This document shows positions 33,528-46,744 of a stretch of 64,000 nucleotides of DNA, in pieces. The DNA comes from Nepenthes gracilis (taxonomy: Eukaryota; Streptophyta; Magnoliopsida; Caryophyllales; Nepenthaceae), in NCBI GenBank assembly GCA_033239525.1, contig BSYO01000034.1, positions 2,542,001-2,606,000 on the forward strand. The letters are read 5' to 3'. The notes under the pieces are model-generated. The model saw nothing but the letters and a program-made list of their open reading frames with translations, made no database searches and was not told the DNA's origin. The position numbers and the translations under genes are program-made. How positions within the stretch are numbered: the first letter of the stretch is position 1; every line of letters starts with the position of its first letter.

Positions 33528-34108
33528 AAATATATAACTTTTACATGTTTTTAAATTGAATAATAAAGTTTCTACAAGAATTATAAAGTATTGCGTGCTA
33601 AGTATTTGAAGAATTAATGAAGAAAACTTATATAAGTTGAAATATGATGATATTTTCTCTGATATAAAAAAAAAATATAAAGAATATGTTTATATTTGAG
33701 TAGGGTTTTCATTTGATTATTCACGAATAATTGTAGAGAATTATTAGTGATATAATATGTCATTCTTAGTAGATTATAGTAATAATCGAGATTTAAACCT
33801 ATCATCTACATGTTAAAAGTAGCATTCAAATTTCGTCTATGAAGATTTTTAATTGTGTAAAAATATATATAACTCAAATTTTGATTAGCTGCTTCTTTGT
33901 CAGTAAGGCATCTACTAATCTTTGGTTTATAAGTTTTAAGTATGAGTTAAGTATATCTTATATATTTATGCAATTTGATATGTTTGACATTGCGATGATA
34001 GATTTGAGCATGATTATGAAATTGTATAATTTATTTAAATGACCATTAGTTGAAAGTTTATGAAAAAATATTATTGGTTTTATGAATATTTGATCATCTT
34101 ATATTCTA

Positions 34109-34169
<61 letters not shown>

Positions 34170-34738
34170 AAGTTCATGCCTTGCTGATTAATTATTTAAC
34201 TCTTACTTTTATTTTGCTAACCCTCTTCATATTAATAGGTTCGGCTTACTTGTAGGAGTTTAGATTAGGAGTTTTGCTATTTCAGAGAGTTAGTTTTAGA
34301 TTTTTAGATCAGTTTATATATTATTATTCAACATGAATAATAATTTATGTTATTAGTTTTCGTTATTTGGATTTTCTTATTATAATTTAAGATCGATGAT
34401 GTATTATGTTGGCATCCGAGTTAATTTTAATTTTTTTTAATAATTCGGTTGAGTTATGATTTTTGAATATTTTGATTTTGGATGGATATTTTTTCTTATG
34501 AATAGGTTAAGGTCTTATATTGTTAAATTTGGAGCCTTTTAAGTGGTAGTCCCTGGATTTTGTTATTGTAATAATATTTTAATCCGAATTGATTATTGAT
34601 ATTCGATTTGTAGGGGTCTAATATTTATTTGAAATTTTATTTTATTATTAGATTTTTGAATCTATAAATTTAAATTGATTTAAACTAATAATTGGACTAA
34701 TATAAACTAATTTTAGTTTTTGGATCTTGGATGTGACA
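33528..34738 (+). mobile_element. Probable 5' LTR portion of gypsy element X
   Basis: It ends GGATGTGACA at 34738, followed by a degenerate tRNA-Met primer site (ATTAGTATCCGAGAG, 34741-34755). Its first part (33528-33846) is a clear direct repeat of 36580-36897. A (TA)29 tract at 34110-34167 interrupts it. The left boundary is uncertain; the minisatellite at 32600 may also belong to it. Confidence 0.5.
34110..34167. repeat. (TA)n microsatellite
   Basis: 58 bases of pure TA. Confidence 0.95.
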
Positions 34739-34959
34739 GAATTAGTATCCGAGAGGCTACAAAGAGAGCATCTTATTTATTTTGAGAAATTAAATTTATT
34801 ATCAACTCATGGTAGGTTTGAAAATGTTGAATGGACAAGGAGGATCAAGTTCATGCCCTGTCTAGGTGGAAGATTTTCTTGTATTCATGGATAAAATGGT
34901 AAATGTGATGGGAAAGCTTGCCTAGAAACCACCAAATCAAGAGCCGACTGTAGTAAATT

Positions 34960-35570
34960 AAGGGGTTAGATGGGCGACATGTGGTCGATTTACTAATGAG
35001 CGGGCATCGAAATTCTTGGGTGACCTTGATCCGGTAAAAGTAGAAATTTAGATTTCAAGAATTGAGAATGTTTTTGAGATTATTTGCTGCTCAGAGGAAG
35101 AAAAAGTGGTATTTGCCTCTTACTAGTTAAAAGGAGAGGCAGACAGCCGGTAGAATATGAAAACGAGGATTTTAGGTTTGGAGAATGAAGAGATATATTG
35201 GAACATTTATGTGGATATATTTATGAAGAAATATATTTTGTTAAGCATCAGTAAGAAGGATAAATTTGCTTAGCTAAAACAAGGAAATAGAATAATGGCG
35301 GACTATGATGCTAAATTTCTGAAATCATCATATTTTTCCATACATATTCTGGTAGATGATGCTAGAGGGATAAAAACATTTTTACAAGTGTCAAATGACA
35401 CCATCCAGCGTCGATTGATGACTTTGAGATTGAGAACTTATGGTGAAATGTTCGATCAAGCTTTGCTATTTGAACAGGAGCAAGAAAGAGCTAAGATTGG
35501 CAAGTCAAAAGTTATTAGAGATGATGGCCCATCTAATGATGATGATGATGATGAGATGGCATATGATTGA
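34960..35570 (+). pseudogene. Ty3/gypsy gag remnant (element X)
   Basis: The reading LGDLDPVKVEI, ISRIENVFEIICCSEEEKVV, FASY, GEAD, then NRIMADYDAKFLKSS and TLRLRTYGEMFDQALLFEQE matches the capsid domain of plant gypsy elements (the LKxIEKVFDVLxCxEEEKVxFAxYLLxGEA type). The last 91 codons are open (35295-35570). Upstream has stops. No zinc knuckle, protease or RT follows: the 3' LTR begins only ~130 bases later. This is an element deleted for pol. Confidence 0.8.
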
Positions 35571-35691
35571 GGTTATTTTTGATGTCGCAGAGAAATATTA
35601 GAGTTGCATGGCGTACAGTTGTGGACCATGTGGAGATCAAACATTCTATTTATTAAGGTATTTAAAATTTTGAGGATAATTTTTTTTTTAA

Positions 35692-37600
35692 TTGAGGGGA
35701 GATTGTAATGCTTCATATTTTGTTTATAAATTATGACTTTATTAAAATAATATTGGGTCGATTTAAAAATATTATATAATAAAATAAAAAAAATTAAAAT
35801 TTAAAGCGTTTGAAGGATGCTTGACGGGCGCATTTTAGATAGAATAGTTATGTGTGCTCAAGATACGCATGTGTGTATTAGAGGTAGAATGCTTGTATGT
35901 GATGTGCGCTAAAATGGTGCTCGCATGTGATAGGGACTTAATGTTGGCCTCTGATACGCGTCCGATTGGCGTTTATGCACAGTCGCACATAATCCACGCA
36001 TGATGGGATAACTTAGTATAATTAGAATTGTTTGACTAATTTTGGATCATTTTGATCTGATTATTGAAAGATGAGAGAGAGAGAAAAGAAGATGGACTAA
36101 TAAGGAGAGAAGGAGAAATCAAAAAGAATTCAAGCAATCTTTAGGTAAAATCAAATTAAAATAAGAGTATCTAAGCCGCTCTTTTTCTTACTACTGTCTT
36201 TTTTTGATTTTTATGGATATTTATTATTTTAAATATTCATATATAATATAATATAATTTTGTATATAAGATATTTATATTTCATATATATTTACTCTCAT
36301 TTCTATTTCTTATAATTTTTGTGAAACTTATATCCTTAATCTACAGAGATTATAATTTCAAATTAATTTTTATTTTAGTAATACTCATTTATATTTTGAA
36401 ATAATGTTTAAATACTCTTGCATGTTTTAATTTTCATATATAGTACTATTGCATATTTTAAATCTTCAAGTACATATTTTGTATCCTTTGAAATTTTACT
36501 AAAGTGTTCCCAAACGTTTCATTGATGAAATAAAGTAATGAATTTTCACTAATTAACCTGAATTTCTCTATTTTTTTAGGCTATATAGTTTTTACATGTT
36601 TTAAAATTATATAATTAAGTTTCTATAATAATTAAGAAGTATTTCATGTTAAGTATTTGAAGAATTAAAGAAAAAAACTCAGTATAAGTCAAAAGATAAG
36701 GATATTTATTCGATATGAAAAAATATAAAGAATATATTCGTATTTGAATAGAGTTTTCTATTTGATTATGTATGGACCATTGTAGAGAATTGATTATGAT
36801 ATATTATGACATGTCTTAATATATTAGAGTGATAAATAAGATTTAAACTTGTCATCCATAATTTAAAAGTGATGTTCGGTTTCGTCTATAAGGTTTTATA
36901 TATGGCAGCCTACCTAACTAATTGAGGTCTACATATATTAGTATTTGATTTATAGCGGTAGAACATGATCTGATGACATTTTTTTGATATTTTGATGCCA
37001 TAATGAGTTGTAATGAGACCTCTATTGTAATCAAAACTTGGGAGAATCCATGTCATTGATGATCTCGGATTAGTTGGAATTCAATCGATAGATAATCTAT
37101 TGGAAATATATTACTTGTTAGGTTTGATCACTCCCATGTAGGTTCCAAAACAAACAAATAGTTATCGATGGATCATATGATTTTTGTAGAAAGATTATGA
37201 TGTTCGCATGCAAGGGCCGCCTAAGGGGTGCCCAAGTGCCAAATCCATAGGTGCCAATTCGAGGGGTGCTCGTGTCCGATGTACGCTCGAGCGCAGCTTG
37301 CAAGATAAAACACGCTAGATGCATTTTAGGGTTATTTCAAAAATTATTTTTCATACAAAGAGCATTGTACAGAAAAACAAGAGAACAAGAGAGAAGATAA
37401 AGAAGGTTCAATATCTAATTAAGATTTGATTTGAGTTCCGTTCTTTGTTAAGGTCGAGTACCTTATTCTAGAACGATTTTTTAGAGTATATTTTATTTGA
37501 TTACTCATAATTCTTGTTATATTCTCTTTGTGGGTTATTGGGTGAGTTGAGAGGGTTATAATCAATTATTTTTTCATTCGAGATTGTAGTGAATGGATTT
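35692..37600 (+). mobile_element. Purine tract and 3' LTR of gypsy element X
   Basis: TTGAGGGGAGAT (35692-35703) is followed by TGTAATGCTTCATATTTTG, a typical LTR start. Inside are two minisatellite units (35830-35950), a GAGAGAGAGAAAAGAAGATG leader-like block also seen in the LTRs at 41570 and 63380, and the direct repeat 36580-36897. 36905-37110 matches 45400-45620 in reverse orientation. The right end is not defined. Confidence 0.55.
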
Positions 37601-37691
37601 CATAAGGGGCTCTTATAATCAACATTTTTATAATGGATTATTTAAAAGTTTGTCTTGTAATTTTTCCTTCGGTTGAAAAAGCACGATTTGG

Positions 37692-38629
37692 TGCTAACGA
37701 GTTTCGACCCCGAAAAATATAGCGGAAGCAATAATAAATAAATATCCAATACACGTAAAGGATATTTAAATCTAGATGATAACGAGACAACAAGCAGATT
37801 GATATATATATAATAATGAACAGCAATAATAAAGACCCGATTTTTTTGGCCAAGAAAAACTCGATATCACGGTATTGAAAAAACACCGGGTTTCAACGGC
37901 CGGGGAAGCAATGTATTATGAAAATCAACGGCTGACCGGGTGGTAATATTCCGACTTACTCCCGTCACGTGATCCCTACCAAGGAACTCCTCGATTTTTG
38001 GCAACGGAACCGGACACCTTCCGGTCTTTACGTCAATCTTCCTCGAACCACTTGAATTTCCAATCACGAACGAGTCTCCTTCACGAACCAACGTCTCCAA
38101 CGTAGGTAGAAGGATGGAAGGTTTGAATGGAAAAGAGAAAGAAAAATGGTGAGAAAACTCCTTAGATCATGAAGCTCAAGGCTTTGTCTTTTGGTTTTCT
38201 CAAGAGAGACTAAATCAATGATGCATGAAAGGCTTTTTCTCAAGTTTGAAGACTTCAAAAATTATTTTGAAATTTATCTTAGGGTTTGAAGAAAATAAGG
38301 TATCAATTTATAGTGGAGCAAAAAGCGTTTGAAAATATCGCCCGTTGGGCGGCGCTGAGTGCCGTAGGGTTTTGTGAGAGCCACTGCGGGCAAGCGAGCA
38401 CCCTACTAGATTTTCGGCTCAAGCCGTTCTCAAGCTCCTAGCGAGCCGGGGACCTTCTGGATTTTAGGCTCGAGCGGGAATCTAGCGAGAGGCGAGCGGG
38501 AAGACTTAGGGCGGCTCGAGCGAATGGAGGGCGGATCGAACGGACTTTAACCCGACAACCCACAACCCGACATCAATACAATAATACATATGGTCACGGA
38601 ATATGCCAATAAGACAAATGTCTCTAACA
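37692..38629 (-). mobile_element. LTR-like sequence on the minus strand
   Basis: Read on the minus strand it starts TGTTAGAGACATTTGTC at 38629, has GC-rich CTCGAGC patches, a TATA-like CTATAAATTGATA (near 38315) and a leader, and may end CGTTAGCA at 37692. No primer site or target duplication was confirmed. The class is not assigned. Confidence 0.45.
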
Positions 38630-41600
38630 ATTTTCTTCATTAAAATTTTATATTTTATTATATTTATTATACTCACAAATTTAGTGGTTGACGATTGACG
38701 AGAAGGTTCTGATTTTGTTTCGTTGCACCGAGTTATTAGTATTTGGGTTGAACCCCTACATTACTCTCTATTCATATTGAGTTTTGACGTTTAGCCAACG
38801 TCTTATGATTTTTATTATTATATTTTAATATCCTAATTACTTAGAGCTTCGAAATCAATTAATTTTACTATTTATTAAATTTATATGATTTATTTATTAA
38901 ATATTTAACTTATTTTTTTAATCTTTTTTAATTCTAAATCAGTGACTTATTTTAAGGAACTATTAGGTATTGACTTATATTTTTAGTCAATATTTTAAAT
39001 AAAAATTGCCTAAAAAATTTACTATTATAATTGATTTTTTATTTTTTACATATAAAGGCCAGATAAATTATTTAATTTATCTCTTTGGCTTACTTTGGAT
39101 TTATTAGTCGGCCTTTCTTTATTTATCATAATTAGATTAAAAATGAAAACAAATAAGAAGCTCCTCAACATTATTAAATTCTCATTCTTTTTTTTTTTTT
39201 GGTAAAATACTAGTTTTTATTCATCCAATGCCCGGGATATAATTATTTTTAATGAGATGAAAAAAATAAAAATATTATTCAATATAATGAAAAATATACA
39301 ACCAAAACTACATAGCCAACTACAAAATATATATATATATATAAATGTGAGTGAATTTTGTAAATTATAAAATTATTATTTCTCACATTTTTATATTAGG
39401 GTAAATATCATATGCTAATAATAAAGAATAATGTTATTCATATATCTAATTATACACTCAATTATATTGAAAATATTATTTTTGTTATAGAGAGAAAGAT
39501 AGAATAAAAATTAAAATATGATAAAATTTATACTTATTTTTAATAATTTTAATATAATTAAATATATACTGAACATATAAATAATATTTTTTTAACAATT
39601 AAATGTTGCAACTAGGAAAAATAAATTAAGAACCTTCTCACATTATTCAATGTGTTGGCATTTATTCAATGTAATGTCGCAATGCTTGAGAATAATATTT
39701 AATTCCTACTTGTATATATTAAATTATCATTGCCCACCTACTTTGTCAGCATTAAGCTAATGTCACACTAATTAAATTGGTCATAATTAAGCTCTTGACA
39801 TTAATAAATCCATCTTCCTATGTTTAAATACTTTGTAAAATGTCATATATATGGTTGGGAGGGGTTGATTAATAAGGAAACCTTCAACTACTTTCACAAT
39901 CCAATCATCAAATTAGGAGAATATTTAGTTTTTATTTCATATCATTCTCATGATCCAATAATAGATGACCTTATTGGACCTTGCAGTGGAGAATCCAGAG
40001 GAAGCCTAACGCGTTCACATTTGCAAACCTGAATCGAATTAGTTATTTTGATAGTTGGAGGAGATGCTCTAAACTTGACAAAAGAGTGAAAACTGTGAGG
40101 ATGAACGTGCTCTCATTCTCCCCGAGTTTGGCTAGAGTAGTTGAGTGTCATATTTTATTCTTTTTTCCTCTATTTATTTTCCTCACTCGTTGGGAGCTTA
40201 GTCCTTGTCTTCTTCCTTTTGTTGTCACGACTTTCATGGGGGTGGCAGAAGGCCAAGTTCACCTTCCCGGGATGATGCACTGTGATGGTAGATTTGTCGC
40301 TAACATTTTTTGTGTATCAAGACAGCTGGCATGGCTATATTGGGCAGATGACTTCTCGCATCGTGGGGTCTGGATCTTCGCGTATTTGCACAAAAGGGGT
40401 CATCATGGCCCTGCACCGCATGCCACCCAATCGCTTAATCTTGATGGAACAGTTTTGAGTCATCCTACGTACCCACTTGCGTAGCTGTTTGAGCCTTCGA
40501 GTTGGCGGGCTGCATGATAGGTTGTTACTGATTGGGCCCTTCTTCTGCCGTCATGGCACTTTCTAGGACCATGTCTCGAGTGCATGCCAGCTGTGCTACG
40601 AGTTGGGCTGGCCTTGGATCTGCTGGGCCCATCACCACCTATTATTTTTGTGATTTTAGTTTTTATGGCAGAGACTTTAATTTTAATTAGCTCTGTTAGT
40701 GCAAAGTGTTGGAGGACCAATTCGGCTTGGGGCTCCTGCATAAGATATCTTATATTATACATTGATATAATTGATAGTATCAACTAAGTGTCGTGATCCA
40801 GGTTCACATCTAATAGTAGAGCAATAATCCAAAATTACAGTGCCTCACAAATTTTCATTTAAAATTTCATAAATATGCAAAAAAAGATGATCGTTTTAGG
40901 AATTGGTTTAATTCACTTCAACTTGACCACCAAATGCTGTACGTACTTGACATGAACATATACATCATCAATATCATGCCTAAATCCTACAATTGATAGC
41001 ACATGAAAACAGATAAATTGTACAGTCCCTCAACCACTATGTATTAAAGATTATATGTTAAAATATTCAAAGTATTGAAATTATTTTCAGACAAACTTTT
41101 AAAAATACATAAATTATAATATCTTCACTAAGGAACCACCGAGAAGAACACTTGTAAGGTGTGATTTTAGATTATAATTTTAATTATGATTAATTAAATT
41201 ACAAAAATTTTGAGATCAAATTCAAATTTGGGTCAAATTCAACTTTGGAACAGATCACATCGAGTCGAGTGACGCATGACGGCGACTGATACACACACCT
41301 ATATGTTTTGGATAAAAAGGTCGCATTTGACGGATGCTTGACCAACATTCCAGCACACTTTTGATAGATTATTCATGCTCATGCTGAATGCATACCCAAA
41401 GGATACTCATGAGCACTTTAAGCAAATTGTCGATGCCTGATATACGCCTAAGGTAACACTCATGTGCTATAGTTTTCTGTCTTAGCGCTTAATATGTACC
41501 ATATAGGTGCACGTGCACTAGTCTTCTATATAAATCCTATTATACTAATTTTAAATCATTTTTGTCAGTCTTTTTGAGAAAAGAGAGAGAAGGAAAAGAG

Positions 41601-42238
41601 AAGAGAGACTATGAGTGCACCTCAAAGCTTTTCTTTATTAGCTTAATTAATCAGAGTCAAAATTATAAACTAAAACTCATACCTTACAAGTGCTCTTATC
41701 GGTGGTTCATTAGTGAAGATACTGTGATTTATGAATTTTGAATAGTTTGTCAGAAAATAATTTCATTAGTGAACCAAATTGATTCCTAAAATGATCATCT
41801 TCTACATATTTATGAAATTTTAAATGAAAATTTGTGTGACACTGTAATTTTGGATTATTGGTTTGCCATTAGATGTGAACCCGGGTCACAACATTTAATT
41901 GATACTATTAATTATATCAATGCATAACATAAGATATATTACGCGGCAATCCAGAGTCGTATTGGTTCTCCAACACACTGTATCGGCAGAGCTAATTAAA
42001 ATTAAACTCACTGACATAAAAATTAAAATCACAAAATAATAGGTAATTACCCGATAATACTATCTAAATATTTGGTTAAATATGTCATTTAATTTATCTA
42101 TTTGGTATCAAAATATGATGAAATGTACAATTGCTTTTCTCAAAATGATATAAGATTTAAATCCTTATTTTGGGGCAAATAAAAGCCAATTATGCCAACC
42201 ATACTTCCCTAGTTGCTGTTAATTTTTCATTTAAAAGT

Positions 42239-42243
<5 letters not shown>

Positions 42244-42281
<38 letters not shown>
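42244..42281. repeat. (TA)n microsatellite
   Basis: 38 bases of TA in the unmatched part of the right arm. Confidence 0.95.
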
Positions 42282-42283
<2 letters not shown>

Positions 42284-43054
42284 CTTGAGTATAATTATAC
42301 TATAATCAATTTGAATACACTTCTTACAATTTGAATACCAATTGGTGTTTAGTTTTTAAATTAAATGATATTTAAACTGATTTTAACTCTAAATTGCTCA
42401 AATAGATAAATAAATACCGTTCATTTATTCGCTTATACACTTATTTATATTAAAATTACTAAAATTATATAGAGGTCCCATTTTATTTTAAATTTTATTC
42501 TCTCTTTGTTTCTCTATACTAATTTTGATAATTTGGGTATAAATGAATATAAAAGTAGGTGTATAAATATGTGTATAGTTATTATATATCAATTGATAAT
42601 AATTAATAATGAAATAAAATATATAAAGCATGGTCCGATGATTTGTCCACAAGCATGAGAACGATATAAAATAAGGAGTAAATATTCTCATAATTTGATG
42701 ATGAATTATGAAAGTAGTTGAAGGTTTCTTTATTAATCAACCCCTCCAAGTATAATTACAAAAATTATATCACATTGTACTAAGTAATTAAACATAGGAA
42801 AAAGGATTTATTAATGTTAAGAGCTTAATTATGACCAATTTAATTAGTGTGACATTGGTTTACAGATGATATGGTTGGTGGGCAATGATGAGGTATTATA
42901 GACAAGTAGGAATTATATATTATTGGCAAGCATTGCGACATTATTTTGAATAAATGCCATCTTCTAGAGTTCTTATTTATTTGTTTTTTCCTAGTTGCAA
43001 CATTTTATTATTGAAAAATATTATTTATATATCCTGTGCATATCTAATTATATT

Positions 43055-44020
43055 TGATGCATCCAGTTTCTAGGTTACCAACAAATTTGGGTGCTACTTG
43101 GACTTCGAGTTAAATTGAAATTGATTCAGTTTTTGTATTCTTTGACATGGATTTTGCACACCATAACTCAAAAATAAGAGATTAGAGGATTGACGGGATT
43201 TATTTGTTAATTTATTATCCGATACTCAAACAAATCATCTTTCTTACAAGGAGAAAATATAGGTAGAACAGGGTATAAATGATGATCCAATAAAATGGGT
43301 CTTTTGAGTTTAATTAGGAGGTTGGGCTCGATGGAGTAGCTTTTATGATAGTACGCTTGTGGGGAGCGGCTTTGATGTCAATGAGATGAAAATTCTGAAG
43401 GAATTCTTGGGAGGCTTTGTGGATTGAATGTAGTCTCTTGAGAGCTCTTGGAAGTAGCGATTGTGGGCTTGTTTGAGTGCGAATGCAAGCGCCTGTTGGG
43501 TAGCGTTAGCGCAAGTTTAGGCGTGTCCTTATAGTATGCCTCAAAGGTTTTTTATACCTTTGGACCAATTTAACTTTACTTGGATGCCAAGATTGATCGC
43601 CAACTGCCTTGTGTAAATTTGATGGGCTGGCATAAGGATTGCAGGCGTCGATTAAGGTAACTGTGATCAGTCAAGGGGGTTTCTTTCATTCCTCGAAGAG
43701 ATGCAGTACGCAGCAGATATTGGAGTTGTCGTTTTTTGAGATTTGTTGAGTTGGGAGTTATCATATTAGAGAGATCGTAATTTGGGATAATATTTGGGCT
43801 GCCAGCTAGTTAAGGCAAGTGATGTTCAACGCGCGAGAATGGTACAGTGGGTTGTTCGGATTGGGCTGTGGATGGCTTGGGCTGTCCGGCCGGTTGAGGC
43901 ATTGTTTCGATCAACAGAAGCATTGACCGGCCTCTGAGCTTGTGGGTTGGATGCCCCTTGGGCCTGCTGCCGAGTCTGTGGATCTTTGTACTAGGCCGGC
44001 TCATTTTTACCATCTCCATT
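43055..44020 (-). mobile_element. Tat-family solo LTR on the minus strand, inside the palindrome's right arm
   Basis: Its minus strand follows the LTR at 60544-61561 block by block: AGTACAAAGATCCACAGAC, GCCGGCCGG, TTGCCTTAACTAGC, GATCTCTCT, TTGGCATCCAAGTAA, and AAAACCTTTGAGG. It ends GGATGCATCA at 43055, the same end as at the left edge of the window. The first ~60 bases of the LTR are absent at its 44020 side. The palindrome partner sequence resumes on both sides. Confidence 0.75.
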
Positions 44021-45108
44021 AATTTTAAAATTATAAAAAAATAAGTATACATTTTACTATATTTTAATTTTTACATGCTTTTTTTTTCATATTAAAAGTA
44101 ATAATTTCAGTATAATTGAGTATATAATTAAGCATATAAATAACATTATTCTTTATTATTAGCAAATGAATTCTAACGTAATATAAAAAAGCAAAAAAAT
44201 AATAATTTTGTATTTTAAAAAATTCACTCACATTAATATTTTTTGTTTTTTTCCTCGTTGACTATGTTCATTTGGTTATATATTTTTCATTATATTGAGT
44301 AATATTTTCATTTTTTTTCCACTCATTAAAAATAATTATATCCTGGGATTTCGATGAATAAAAAATATTATTTTTGTTATAAAAAAAAAAAGAGGAAAAT
44401 TTAATAATGTTGAGGGGCTTCTTATTGGTCTTCATTTTTAATCTAATTATGGTAAATAAAGAAAGGTCGACTAATAAATCCAAAGTAAGCCAATGAGATA
44501 AACTAAATAATTTATCTGGTCATTACAAGTAAAAAAAAAAAAATCATTTATAATTATAAAATTTTTATGCAATTCTTATTAAAATATTGACTAAAAATAT
44601 AACTCAATCCATCGCTCTCTCTCTCTCTCTATATATATATTAATATTGAAGTTAAATGTGACCCTTTTGAATATATTAGATAAAAAATTAAAATTTAAAA
44701 AATTAAATAAATTTTAATAAAATTTTAATGTTTTCAAAATAATCTTTGAAAAATTGTATAGAAAATAGCTTTTATTTTTTAGAGCACAGCCGCCCCCTTA
44801 AAATTTTTATTCTTCAAATTCTGAAAGCTTCAAACTTCTTATAAAATTACTTGCAAAGGAACAAAGCCCAACCCGTACACTTTTTTTTTTTTTTTTAAAA
44901 AAAAATTGGCCAATTCAAAGAAGAAGAAGAAGCCGACTACGGCAGCAGAGGAGAAAAGAGAGCCGCCGGCGACGGCAGCTGAAGAAGGAAGAGGGAGAAC
45001 AGAAGAAAGAGGGAAAGAGAAACCCAAGATGGGTAAATTGGTGACCTTATACTAATCATTTTGAGGGGTTTAACCGTGATACCTCCTTAATTTGTATCCC
45101 GACACCTT

Positions 45109-45960
45109 TGTCACGACTCGGTTCAGCTCTTAATAAAACAATCATAGACCGTAGGGATTGCGAACGCCCCGGCCTACCCTCTATTCTGCCAGGAGGCCTC
45201 CTAAGCAAATCCATCACAAGCCTACATCGATTTAAAACTAAAAAAAATACGAGAAAATAAGTCAAATACTCAACGAGTAAATCGTATACATGTAATAAGA
45301 GGAAATATCAATAAATTCAGAAACCCTAAGTAATCAAAATAATGAAATATAATGATAAAAATCATAAAACATAGAGCTCAAACTCAAATCTCAATATAAA
45401 TAGAGAATAATTTGATCCCAGTGGATTATCTATCAGTTGGATTCTAACGAATCTGAGATCATTAATGATATGGATTTTTCCAAATCTTGATACAATGGAG
45501 TCTTATCGCAACTGACCATGGCATCAAGATGTCAGTAAACTATCCTCATATTATATTATATCGCTATAAATCAGGCTAATGTATGTAGACCCCAAATTAG
45601 TTAAGTGAGCCACGTGAGGTGTGGACATTCGTCACATGACATGCAACCATTTATACTCTTAGATGCCTTCTCCTCGTAATTTAGTGGCTCAGAGAGTCTC
45701 TAACACTCGTGGCATTACACATGGCTGAGCCAAGTTGAGTCAAGCCCGCGGCACACTTTCTCTTCCGACCATGTAGAATAAATACACTTGATCTCATTGG
45801 ACGCTTAATCATCTAAATGATCCCTTGTAATTTAATGGTCAAATTAACTCTAAAATTCATCTATGCCACCAATGAAACCCACAACCAGCAGCCCCTTGAC
45901 CTAGTCGGCAATGTAAATATTCAAATTTACATACCTTAAAACATGACAGTGGCCATTACT
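45109..45960 (-). mobile_element. LTR of gypsy element Y (minus strand)
   Basis: It ends on the minus strand with GAGTCGTGACA at 45109. 45400-45620 is an inverted match to 36905-37110 in the LTR of element X. A gag remnant of the same family lies upstream on the same strand (47440-46745). The start is uncertain, perhaps near 45960 or further right. Confidence 0.5.
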
Positions 45961-46017
45961 CTATCATTTTCTAGGGGACTTCGGGAAGAGGACTTAGAGA
46001 GTTCTGTCCCCTAAAAA

Positions 46018-46190
46018 AAATAGAGAAACTTTTTTTTATATCTTAATTATATATTTTTAAATCGATAATTATAATTTAACTAATTTTTTAAAAATTTAAA
46101 AAATTAATTTTATTAAATCATAATTATTCATTTAAAAATAAACAATCAAGATATAGATATCAATCAATTTTATCACTTTGAGAGATAGGG
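46018..46190. repeat. AT-rich foldback MITE, copy 3
   Basis: The arm TTTTTTATATCTTAATTAT is mirrored by a right arm with AATCAAGATATAGA. The core matches copy 1 at 3770-3945. Followed by AGGGCCCCC. Confidence 0.6.
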
Positions 46191-46744
46191 CCCCCTCAAT
46201 TCCTCCGCGAGCAACCCATTTTAGGTGTTCCCAATGTTTTCATATAAGGAGGACTTTATTTACAAAGGTAATTAAACCCCACTTAGACCCCAATTAGCTC
46301 TAAACATTAATTGTGCTCCATTACCCCTCAAGCCTCATAAATCATACCATAACAACTCGGCCAACCCTAAGATCAAGTCTAATACATCTATTTTCATAAA
46401 TTTGGAAAACAAATATACAATAATAAATATAAAAGTTCTAATAATGAATCATATAGTATACATCTTACACAACATGAAATTATACTTACATTTTCATTTT
46501 CCCCTCTACACGACCCATTGCCAAAGGTATTTTAGGTACTTAAATATATGTATTTTTACTATTAAACGTGATAAATAAATATACAATATAATTTTTACAT
46601 TTGTTTAGATTTTGTGTGAAAATGACTATTTTACCCTTCACTCCAATGCATAGTTAGGGGTGTTTTGGTATTTCGTCATTCACTATATTTTTATCTTTTA
46701 AACATGGTATTTTATTTGTATTTAAGGTCAAAATCCAACACAAA

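Larger units (their letters stand above)
38965..44610. repeat. Large interrupted palindrome centred near 41.42 kb
   Basis: Several blocks match in reverse order across the centre: 40640-41200 with 41640-42045 (inner arms); 39600-39975 with 42600-43030; 38965-39540 with 44035-44610 (outer arms). Each side also has unmatched DNA: about 39985-40635 and 40920-41080 on the left; 42045-42595 and the LTR 43055-44020 on the right. Inner arms contain TTTTGTGATTTTAG and the LTR-like start TGTCGTGATCC / TGTTGTGACCC. The unpaired centre (41200-41640) resembles gypsy LTR DNA. No gene is present; the 167-codon frame at 39981-40484 has no family likeness. Confidence 0.8.

Noticed and set aside
39981..40484. 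167-codon frame, the longest outside known elements on the left arm of the palindrome
   Set aside because: No domain, no matching partner in the right arm and a composition like LTR DNA.
43810..44052. 80-codon minus frame with many Pro/Gln
   Set aside because: It lies within the Tat-family LTR at 43055-44020.
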